From Clostridiales bacterium (GTDB lineage Bacteria; Bacillota; Clostridia; TANB77; CAG-508): a DNA stretch of 64,000 nucleotides. This document shows, in pieces, positions 54,497 through 63,206 of this stretch; positions within the stretch are counted from its first letter, which is position 1, and each line of letters starts with the position of its first letter. The notes beneath the pieces were generated by a model that made no database searches, was not told the origin of the DNA, and saw nothing but the letters and a program-made list of their open reading frames with translations. The stretch is from assembly GCA_004554705.1 (NCBI GenBank), contig SFKS01000004.1, positions 1-64,000 on the forward strand, written 5' to 3'. Made by a program: the position numbers and the translations under genes.

Positions 54497-54699
54497 CTAA
54501 TTCTCATATAAACTTTCTAAAAATTCTTTAGTATACACTCTCTGATTTTCATAATTTGATATGAATTTTCTATGCCTTTTATTATTCATTTTATTATTAA
54601 ATCTTATATTATTATCTTCTATATTTTGATAGATAGCCTGTCCATTTTTGATGGTATTATTGAATAGTATCCAACTTTATTTCTTTGTTTCTCTTCCAT
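54497..54699 (-). pseudogene. Small frameshifted ORF at the right end of the element
   Basis: ATG 54699 after GGAG encodes MEEKQRNKVGYYSIIPSK, then stops. A -1 change at an AAAAA run would continue to FLESLYEN at 54497, about 67 aa. There is no CGG here, so this is a different kind of break: decay or slippage at the A run. Function unknown. Confidence 0.35.
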
Positions 54700-54835
54700 T
54701 TTTTCACTCCAATTCTAGCAGTAAATTAGGCATAAAAAAACAGAATACTTCAACTAATTTGAAATACTCTGTAATATAGATGATTACTGCATTTTATTAA
54801 ATTATTTTTGTGGTTGGAAGTTTTTAAAGTCCACA

Positions 54836-54849
54836 GGTGTGGATTTAAA
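54836..54849 (+). repeat. Right attachment repeat
   Basis: GGTGTGGATTTAAA, second copy; the peptidase frame resumes here. Confidence 0.92.
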
Positions 54850-55297
54850 TCTACAATTTCCTGCAGGTTGGGAAGAGGCTCGTAAAATTAAATTTGCACA
54901 AGGATTTACTTCACCTGCACCTAGAGATTTTGTTGGTTATGGTCCTCTTACTGAACCTGAGAGTTTGGCTTTATACGATTTTACTTTGGAACATAATTTT
55001 AATTTAATACTTGCATATCATACACAAGGTCAAGAAATTTATTGGCAATTCCAAAATTATGCTCCAGAAAAAGCTGAAGAAATTGGAGAAAAATTTGCTG
55101 AAGTTAGTGGTTATGTCTTAGCTGAAGTTCCTTTTAATTCAAGCTTTGCTGGTTATAAGGATTGGTTTTTACAAACCTATAAAAAGCCTGGATATACAAT
55201 AGAAGCAGGTCTTGGTGAAAACCCGCTTCCTATATCTCAATTTGATGAAATATACAATGATAATATTGGAATATTAGTTTTGGGAGCAGTTTTATAA
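54850..55297 (+). pseudogene. M14 family zinc carboxypeptidase, 3' part
   Basis: It continues the gene split at 47575: LQFPAGWEEARKIKFAQGFT and DFVGYGPLTEPESLALYDFT, then the late M14 features LAYHTQGQEIYW (the His zinc ligand region) and YTIEAGLGENPLP (the catalytic Glu region). There is no start or ribosome site of its own. The function would return on precise excision of the element. Confidence 0.88.
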
Positions 55298-55316
55298 TCT
55301 GCTCCCTTATTTACTG

Positions 55317-55706
55317 TTATTTTACTTCTGTTTCCCAAAGTCCATGTTTGTTACAATATGCATATAATGTTGCTCCTGGAATATATTTAAATCTTACTGT
55401 AGTTTCTTGTTCGGGATATAATCTTATTCTTGTAGTTTGATTATCATTCATCTGTGCTATCCATTGTATATAATGGTCTTTTTCCATAGGATGTTCTATT
55501 TCTCCAACCCTTACTACAATTTCATCTTCTACCTTTTCATATACTGGTTTATGCTTTTCTGTTGATGCCTCTACAGAATTCGCAACTATTAGTTCCATTT
55601 TTTGTCCACAGCATTTGATATTGTTACTATCTCCTTCTATCAAACCAATTACATTTCCACATATAGGGCATCTATAAAATACTGTATTTTTTTTCATTTT
55701 CATCAT
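55317..55706 (-). CDS. dfx: Desulfoferrodoxin/superoxide reductase
   Basis: This 129-aa protein has an N-terminal desulforedoxin-like iron site (YRCPICGNVIG ... KCCGQKM) and the superoxide reductase domain with ligands EKHKPVYE, HPMEKDHYIQW and CNKHGLW. It reduces superoxide to peroxide in anaerobes, complementing rubrerythrin. Confidence 0.95.
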   Translation of the reverse strand: MMKMKKNTVFYRCPICGNVIGLIEGDSNNIKCCGQKMELIVANSVEASTEKHKPVYEKVEDEIVVRVGEIEHPMEKDHYIQWIAQMNDNQTTRIRLYPEQETTVRFKYIPGATLYAYCNKHGLWETEVK

Positions 55707-55780
55707 TCCTCCTCTGTCTTATATATATCATTAATCCGTATTTTTTTCAATACTAAAACATATTTTTTATATATCACAAG

Positions 55781-56907
55781 CTATCTTTTGCTTAAATTAA
55801 CTTCTATTTTATATTCTTTATTATTTCTATTTACTGTTAGTTCTACATTATCTCCTGGTTTTTTTTGATATATATAGTTTCTTAGCTCACTCATTCTGTT
55901 TACACTATTACCATCTATTTTAGTTATTATATCTCCTATTTTTATATTCGTTTTTGCTATCGGAGCATCCTTTGATATTGTTACAATATATATGCCACCT
56001 TCAAAATCAAGGTCGTTGTTTAGGTATTTGACCACCTCTTTGTCATATGCAAATATTCCTAAATAAGCTTCTTCAAAATCACCCTTGTTTGTAAAACTAT
56101 CTATTATTGGTTTTATTGTATTTATTGGTATTGCAAATCCCATTCCTTCTGCGGTCTCTATTTTTACTGAATTTATTCCAATTACTTCCCCTTTCTTATT
56201 TATTAATGGTCCTCCGACTATTCCCTTGATTTATACTTGCATCTGTTTGTATAAGTCCTTCCATATAACTAAGATTTTTTTCCTCTTCTATTTTTATTGT
56301 TCTATTTAAACCACTTATTATTCCTGATGTTACTGTTCTTTGAAATTCAATCCCTATAGGATTTCCTATTGCATATACCTTCTCTCCTAATTTTATATTG
56401 TCCGAATCACCTAATTTGAAATAATTTAGACCGGTTCACACTTATTTTTACTATTGCTAAATCCAGATCTGAATCTGCCCATACCACACTTCCACTGTAT
56501 ACACTTCCATTTTCCAGTGTTACATAGCAAGAACTATATTTGTTCCCAGCTAAATGCCAATTTGTAATAATATACCCATTGTCTGAAATTATCATACCTG
56601 TTCCTAGGCTTAAGTTTTTTGTAGCATTTGCTTCTAATACTAATTCTCCTTTGTTCTTTATTTTTGATATTCCAACTACACATTTTGTGGCATCTTCTAA
56701 AGTATTTGATATTTCTTTTTCTTCTTCTTTTTCTACTGATAATCGGATTGCTGTGCTAGCATTTTCAGTTTCTCCAGAGTCTCCATCTATATTTATATCT
56801 AAATACATTTTATATGAAAATATGCTAATTGCAGATACCACTACTATTAGCATTATTGTCTCTAAAAACCTTTTTATCTTACTCTCTTTTTTTTCATATC
56901 TATACAT
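55781..56907 (-). CDS. htrA: HtrA/DegP-like membrane serine protease with PDZ (two CGG +1 sites)
   Basis: 374 aa with both repairs. An N-terminal membrane anchor (MLIVVVSAISIFSYKMYL) is followed by a trypsin-like domain with GTGMIISDNGYIITNWHL (His region; usual TNxHV), ADSDLDLAIVKI (Asp) and the Ser site, then a C-terminal PDZ domain (APIAKTNIKIGDIITKIDG). Skipping C at 56433 gives SVNGLNYFKLGDSD. Skipping C at 56216 gives the catalytic motif QGNSGGPLINKKGEVIGI. Without the shifts it is three pieces and the active site is never made. Acts in envelope protein quality control. Divergent from the peptide synthetase. Confidence 0.94.
56214..56216 (-). other. In-frame CGG, +1 site 2 of htrA
   Basis: AGT CGG AGG ACC. 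Skipping C gives Gly231, the first Gly after the catalytic Ser in GNSGGP. Reading CGG as Arg then shifting would give SRGP and break the motif. Confidence 0.95.
56431..56433 (-). other. In-frame CGG, +1 site 1 of htrA
   Basis: AAC CGG TCT. Skipping C gives Gly159 in SVNGLNYFKLGD. Confidence 0.9.
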
Positions 56908-57019
56908 ATTCTACCTCCTCGTATTATTTTTTCCTTTTTTGCATTTTTTAAACAGTTTGTCTTGATTTGTTTTTTGTTTAATGATATACTAAATAAAAAT
57001 TGTCGTAAAGGTGGTTATT

Positions 57020-60000
57020 ATGCAGAAAAAAATGTATGATTTGACAAATCCGCAAAAGTCAATTTGGTATACAGAAGAATTTTTTAAAGGAACACCTATC
57101 GAAAATATCACTGGCTCTGTAATTATTCCTGAAAAAGTAGATTTTAAATTGTTAGAAAAAGCAATAAATACTTTTGTAGAAAAAAATGATAGTTTTAGAT
57201 TGAAATTTGTACTGAAAAATACAGATATATATCAATATGTAGATAATTTCTCAGAATTTTCTATTGATATTGTTAATGTTGCATCAGATGAAGAATTAAA
57301 GGATGTAGAAGGCAAAATATCTTCAACAGTTTTTAATGTTCTAGATTCATTTTTATATTTATTTAAAATGATTAAATTCCCAGATGGACATGGCGGTTTT
57401 ATTATTAACATGCACCATTTAATTTCTGATGCTTGGAGTGCTGGTCTTGGTGCTTCTGAAATTATTAAAATTTATACTCTTTTGCTAAATAATCAATCAA
57501 TTGATAATATTGTTTATCCTTCTTACATTGATTATATTAACTCTGAAACTTCTTATTTACAAAGTGATAAATTTAATAAGGATAAAGCTTTTTGGAATGA
57601 TATGTTTGAAACAGTTCCAGAAGTTGCAACTATTCCAACTTCTTTAGGTGAAAATAGAGATACTTTAGTGGGTAAAGCTAATAGAGAGCAATTTACTATA
57701 CCTCATGAGGTAATTAATAGTATTTACGCTTTTTGTAAAAATTCAAAAATTTCTGCTTTTAACTTTTTTATGGCCGTTTTCTCTCTTTATATTGGCAAAA
57801 CTTCAGGGCTTGATGAATTTGTTATCGGCTCACCTATTCTAAATCGCGGAAATGTAAAAGAAAAACATACCTCTGGTATGTTTATCAGTACTGTCCCACT
57901 AAAAGTTTCTTTGACAAATAATATTACTTTTACTGAATTAGCTTCAAATATTTCATCTAACTTTTTTAGTATTTTTAAACATCAAAAATATCCTTATTTA
58001 TCTTTGTTGTCTGATTTAAGAAAAAAGGATAATTCAATTCCTAATTTATACAATGTTCTTATATCTTATCAAAATATTAGAAGTACTGCAAATACTTCAG
58101 AAATACCTTATAAAATCAAGTGGGTTCCAAATAACTATACTTCGAATAATATTGATATACACATTTATGATATGAATGATACTGGAAATATAAATATCGC
58201 TTATGATTATCAAATTGCAAAGCATACATCTCAAGATATATTAAATATTCATGCGAGAATTCTAAATATAATTAATCAAATTCTATCAAACAATGAAATT
58301 GTTATTAACGATATTGAAATTGTTACACCAGAAGAAAAAGATAAGATTTTAAATGAATTTAACAATACAAAAGTAGATTATCCAAAAAATAAAACAATTT
58401 CACAGCTTTTTGAAGAACAGGTTCAAAAAACTCCTAATAATATTGCTCTCGTTTTTGAAGATAAAACTTTAACTTATAGAGAATTAAATGAAAAAGCTAA
58501 CAGTTTAGCTTACTACCTAAGGGAAAATGATGTTGGAAGGAATAATATTGTAGGTATTATGGTCAATCGTTCTTTCGAAATGATTATTGGTATTCTTGCA
58601 GTGTTAAAAGCTGGCGGTGCTTATCTTCCAATAGATCCTGAGTATCCGCAAGATAGAATTGAATATATGCTTTCAAATAGCGGTGCTACTATCCTTCTTA
58701 CTCAGAAATCATTAGAAAATAAGCTTGACTTTAATAATAAAATTTTTATAGACTTATCTTCTTCTAATATATATAACCTGCCATCGAAGAATTTAGAAAA
58801 TATTAATAAACCTGAAGATTTATCTTATGTTATTTATACATCTGGCTCAACAGGTTTGCCTAAAGGCGTAATGTTGAAAAATATAAATATTGTAAATTTC
58901 ATTTATGCAATAATTAACAAATTAAATTTTACACATGAGCAAACAATAATTTCTATAACAACCATATCCTTTGATATTTTTGTACTTGAAAGCTTACTTC
59001 CTTTATCAAATGGTATGAAAATTGTAATTGCATCCGAAATTGCCCAAACTGATGCAAATGTATTTTGGAATTTATGCCAAAAACACAATGTTGATATTAT
59101 CCAAACAACACCTTCTAGAATTCAAGCCTTCTTATTTGGTCAAAATCATCTAGAATATATAAATAACATAAAGTTTATGTTGATTGGTGGAGAACCTTTT
59201 CCACAAAAACTATTGAAAGAATTACATTCTATTTATCCTGGTAAAATATATAATATGTATGGACCTACCGAAACTGCAGTTTGGTCTTCAATAAAAGACT
59301 TGACCTCTGTTGATACTATAACTATTGGTAAACCTATTGCTAATACACAGATGTATATCTTAGATAAGTTTCATAGACTCCTTCCTCAAGGTGTTCCTGG
59401 AGAATTATATATTGGTGGTGATGGTGTATGTAAAGGGTATTTAAAAAATATGGAATTAACAAATAAAACTTTTTTTCCAAATCCTTTTATAAATGCTGCT
59501 AAAATTTATAAGACAGGTGACTTATGCAAACTTCTCCCTGATGGTGAAATAGCTTATTTAGAAAGAATTGACAATCAGGTGAGATTGAGGCCTCAATTTC
59601 TACTTATCCTGATATTAATAAGTGTATTGTTGTAGTTAATAGTGACCAAAAGATAATTGCATATTTTTCTGCAAACAGAAATATAAATACAAATGATTTG
59701 AAGTCTTTTTTGCAGAGAAAACTTCCAAAATATTTTATTCCAAATGTTTTTGTTCAGGTCACCAAATTTAAAATGACACCTAATGGGAAAATTGACTTAA
59801 AAGCAATGGCAAAACAAAAAATTGAAATAACTACTGAATATGAAGAACCATCTACTGATTTTCAAAAAGAATTAGCAGAAATATTTAAAAAAATACTTAA
59901 TCTTCCAAAAATAAGTATAAATGACAACTTCTTTGAAATTGGTGGAGATTCATTATCTGCAATTAAACTTCAGATAGAAGCATTTAACAGTGGAATAGAT

Positions 60001-61290
60001 TTATCTTATAAAGACATTTTTAATTATCCTACTATAAAGTTATTATCACAAAACATAACAAAAACGGAGGTTGTTGTTCAAGAAGAAGACTATGATTATA
60101 CAGAAATTAATAACCTAATACTTAAAAATAGTAATCCCAATAAGCCAAGAATGAAGGTGGATAATATAAAGAATATTCTCCTTACTGGAGCAACTGGATT
60201 TATGGGGAGTCATATTCTTGATTGTTTAATAAAAAATACTAGAAGCAATATATATTGTCTAATTCGTGCAAAAAACAATCAAGATCCTCAAACTAGATTG
60301 TTAGATACCTTAAGATTCTATTTTGGAAATAAGTATGATAAGCTTCTTTTTAAGAGAATTTTTGCTATAGAAGGGGATATTTCAAAACCAAGGCTTGGTT
60401 TAAATAATTTGTATTACAATGAAATAGGTAACACTATTAATTGTGTTATTAATGGTGCAGCTATTGTTAAGCATTATGGCAATTCTACTATATTTAATGA
60501 TACTAACATTACAGGAACTCACAATTTAATTAAATTTTGTGAAAATTTTAATTGTAAATTAATTCACCTATCTACACTCAGTGTCTCTGGCAACATATTT
60601 AATAGTAGTATTAATTATAATAAAAACGTTGTATTTTCAGAAAAAGACTTGTTTATTAATCAAGATTTATCTAACATATATATTAAAACAAAGTTTTTAT
60701 CTGAAAGATTAGTTTTAGAAAACATAATCCACAACAATCTAAATGCTAAAATTATACGTTTAGGTAACATAACTAACAGATATTCCGATGGTGCTTTTCA
60801 ACTAAACATTTCCGAAAATGCATTTATAAATAGAATTCGTTCATTTATACAAATTGGAAGTGTTCCAACTAGTCTAAGGAACTTATGTGTTGAATTTACA
60901 CCTGTTGATATTTGTGCTGATGCAGTTGTAAATTTAGTGAAATATAAAAATGATTTTACTATTTTTCACGTTTTTAATAATAATACTATCACGTTTGAAG
61001 AATTAATTAGAAAGTTAGCTAAGCTAGGAATAGTACTGGATTTTGTTGATGATACCGATTTCAGTAAACGTGTTAAATTCTTAGCTCAGAATGAAAATAC
61101 TAAAAATCTTGTTACAGGTATAATAAATGATTTTTCAAAGAATAAAAAAATAGAATATGTTACTAATATTAAAATGGATAATACATTTACAAATAAATAT
61201 CTAAAAAGACTGTTATTTAGATGGCCAAAGATAAATGAAAAATATATTTTAAAATATATTTCATATTTAAAATCTATTAAATATATTTAA
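57020..61290 (+). CDS. Single-module nonribosomal peptide synthetase C-A-T-R (frame broken in motif A8)
   Basis: Domains: condensation (MHHLISDAWSAG, HHxxxDA at 132-138), adenylation (YVIYTSGSTGLPKG, NMYGPTETAVW), thiolation (FFEIGGDSLSAIKLQ) and thioester reductase (ILLTGATGFMGSHILDCLI). The predicted product is an acylated amino-acid aldehyde or alcohol. At 59579 the 0-frame reads DNQVRLR then stops at 59635; the continuation starts at 59578 (GEIEAS) in another frame. About ten residues of the A8 motif are missing, best explained by a 31-nt deletion between copies of GTGAGATTGAG. No CGG is present, so this is a true lesion. ATG 57020 follows AAAGGTGG. Confidence 0.85.
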
Positions 61291-61300
61291 GGAGGGTACT

Positions 61301-63121
61301 ATGACTTCAACTGTTAGCTTAATATTATTAATTATGTCATCTTTTCTAATCTTAGCATTATACATTTATGTTACTAAGAACAACACCAGTAAACTAGATT
61401 TTAAAAAAACATTTAAAAAATTATTATTATTATTATTATTATGGTGTATTCCACTTATTTTTCAAATTGCATTTAGTAATATCTTATCTATTCCACCTAT
61501 TTATTTTGACTATATTACTTATATTGGAATATGCTTTTTGCCAGTTACTTTTATTCAGCTAGTTTTACAATTTGTGCATCCAAATATTATAAGAGATAGT
61601 AAACTTATTAATTTGAAACTATCTATCATTCCTATTATTTGCTTGATTGCTTTGTGGACAAACGATTTCCATCATTTGTTTTATGTTAGATACTCTACTG
61701 TCTTTTTAAAAGCACAAAATGGACTATTCTTTTATATAACAAGTGCATATACCTATTCTCTTTTTGGAATAGCACTTATTTATCTGTTTATTTATTGTGT
61801 TAAAAACATCAAAATATTTTTCTTGCAATCTTTATTTATTTTTATTGGAGCTTTAATCCCTTTGATTGTAAATTTATTAGGGGTAGTAGGTGTTTTTGAT
61901 TTATCAATATATGTTACACCTATATGTTTTTCTATAACCTTGCTTTGTTTTGCGTTGTCAATTTTCAAATTTGGTTTTTTGAAGGTTACACCAATTACGC
62001 TAAGAAATATAGTAAATAGAATTTCAGATTCCTATTTGGTACTAAATAGTGATTTATCAATTGTTGATTTTAATAAAACTTTGTTAGATACTTTTCATGT
62101 TGTTGAGCCTTCAATTATTAATAAGAACTTACTTTCTGATATTCCATCACTTAAAGACTTTCGTGCCATATCAAAGGAATTATCTTCTGCAGTTAAGAAA
62201 ACCCAAAATAGCGACATAACTGTTGTTTTAGATAAATACTTCAAAAGTGTAAACAAATATTTTCATATTGAAATAAACCGAATATATGAAAAGGATTCAT
62301 ATTTAGGTACTCTAATTCTTTTGAAAGATGTTACTCAGCATAAGCACGATTTACAAACTATTAAAAATAATCAAGAGATTTTAATTGAAAGAGAACGTTT
62401 GGCAACTTTAGGCCAAATGATAGGGGGAATTGCTCATAATCTTAAAACTCCTATAATGTCTATATCAGGAGCTACTGAAGGAATTATGGATTTAATAAAT
62501 GAATATAGAAATTCTATTGGTGATCCAGAAGTAACAATAGATGATCATAAAGAAATTGCTGGAGATATGGAGGAATGGATAAAAAAAATTCAGAATCATC
62601 TCTCTTATATGTCTGACATTATCACTACTGTTAAGGGGCAAGCTGTTGCATTTTCTGATAATACCTCCTTTACAAGCTTTACAATTGACGATTTTATAAG
62701 ACAAGTAAATATATTAATGAAACACGAATTAAGTCATGCTTTAATAGAGCTTGAAGAAATTTTGGAATTACCTGCAGATACTGTTGTTAAAGGAAATATT
62801 AATAGTTTAGTACAAGTTGTGAATAATATTATTTCTAATGCTATTCAAGCTTATGATGGTAAGCCTAACCAGAAAATAATATTAACTATTTCTAATAAAG
62901 ATAATATTCTTGTAATTAAAATTCAGGACTTTGCAAATGGAATTCCAGATTCAGTTAAATCAAAGCTTTTTAAAGAAATGGCAACTACAAAAGGTAAAAA
63001 TGGAACTGGACTTGGATTATTTATGTCTTATTCTAATATAAAAGCCCATTTCAATGGTAATATACGTTTTGAAACTAGAAAAGGAAAAGGAACTTCATTC
63101 TATATTGAAATTCCTAATTAA
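61301..63121 (+). CDS. Sensor histidine kinase with 7TM-type N terminus
   Basis: This 606-aa protein has about seven hydrophobic helices in the first 235 residues, a PAS-like region (ISDSYLVLNSDLSIVDFNKT), a phosphoacceptor helix (LGQMIGGIAHNLKTPIMSISG) and a HATPase domain (NIISNAIQAYDG, GTGLGLFMSYSN). It starts 10 bases after the synthetase stop with GGAGG, so it is co-transcribed. It could sense the product or envelope stress. No response regulator is seen nearby. Confidence 0.9.
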   Translation: MTSTVSLILLIMSSFLILALYIYVTKNNTSKLDFKKTFKKLLLLLLLWCIPLIFQIAFSNILSIPPIYFDYITYIGICFLPVTFIQLVLQFVHPNIIRDSKLINLKLSIIPIICLIALWTNDFHHLFYVRYSTVFLKAQNGLFFYITSAYTYSLFGIALIYLFIYCVKNIKIFFLQSLFIFIGALIPLIVNLLGVVGVFDLSIYVTPICFSITLLCFALSIFKFGFLKVTPITLRNIVNRISDSYLVLNSDLSIVDFNKTLLDTFHVVEPSIINKNLLSDIPSLKDFRAISKELSSAVKKTQNSDITVVLDKYFKSVNKYFHIEINRIYEKDSYLGTLILLKDVTQHKHDLQTIKNNQEILIERERLATLGQMIGGIAHNLKTPIMSISGATEGIMDLINEYRNSIGDPEVTIDDHKEIAGDMEEWIKKIQNHLSYMSDIITTVKGQAVAFSDNTSFTSFTIDDFIRQVNILMKHELSHALIELEEILELPADTVVKGNINSLVQVVNNIISNAIQAYDGKPNQKIILTISNKDNILVIKIQDFANGIPDSVKSKLFKEMATTKGKNGTGLGLFMSYSNIKAHFNGNIRFETRKGKGTSFYIEIPN

Positions 63122-63176
63122 TAAAATATATAAAAAAGAAAAGAGTGTTGGCAAAAGTTTTTACTTTTTCAACACG

Positions 63177-63206
63177 ATTAAAAAAATTCCCTTAAAGGGA
63201 ATTTTT
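63177..63206. terminator. Bidirectional terminator
   Basis: Perfect palindrome AAAAAAATTCCC / GGGAATTTTTTT between the kinase and the converging coupling-protein gene. Confidence 0.88.

Larger units (their letters stand above)
47562..54849. mobile_element. Serine-recombinase integrative element in the M14 peptidase gene
   Basis: It is bounded by direct repeats GGTGTGGATTTAAA at 47562-47575 and 54836-54849. Removing one repeat and the 7274 bases from repeat start to repeat start rejoins the peptidase in frame (SNINGVDLNLQFPAGW). A large serine recombinase lies at the left end with a TnpW-like small ORF. Cargo: AbiE-type toxin-antitoxin, GNAT, a nucleoside-deoxyribosyltransferase-like protein, a transglutaminase-like protein and a glutamine amidotransferase. 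No conjugation genes are present, so it is a mobilisable or transposon-like unit. Confidence 0.93.

Noticed and set aside
3971..56907. Calling the ten broken genes ordinary pseudogenes
   Set aside because: They include essential genes (leuS, dnaC, trmD), all 15 core breaks are one event type, and motifs beyond each break are intact.
59578..59635. -1 programmed frameshift joining the synthetase halves
   Set aside because: Even a -1 shift would leave about ten A8 residues missing, so a deletion explains the sequence better.
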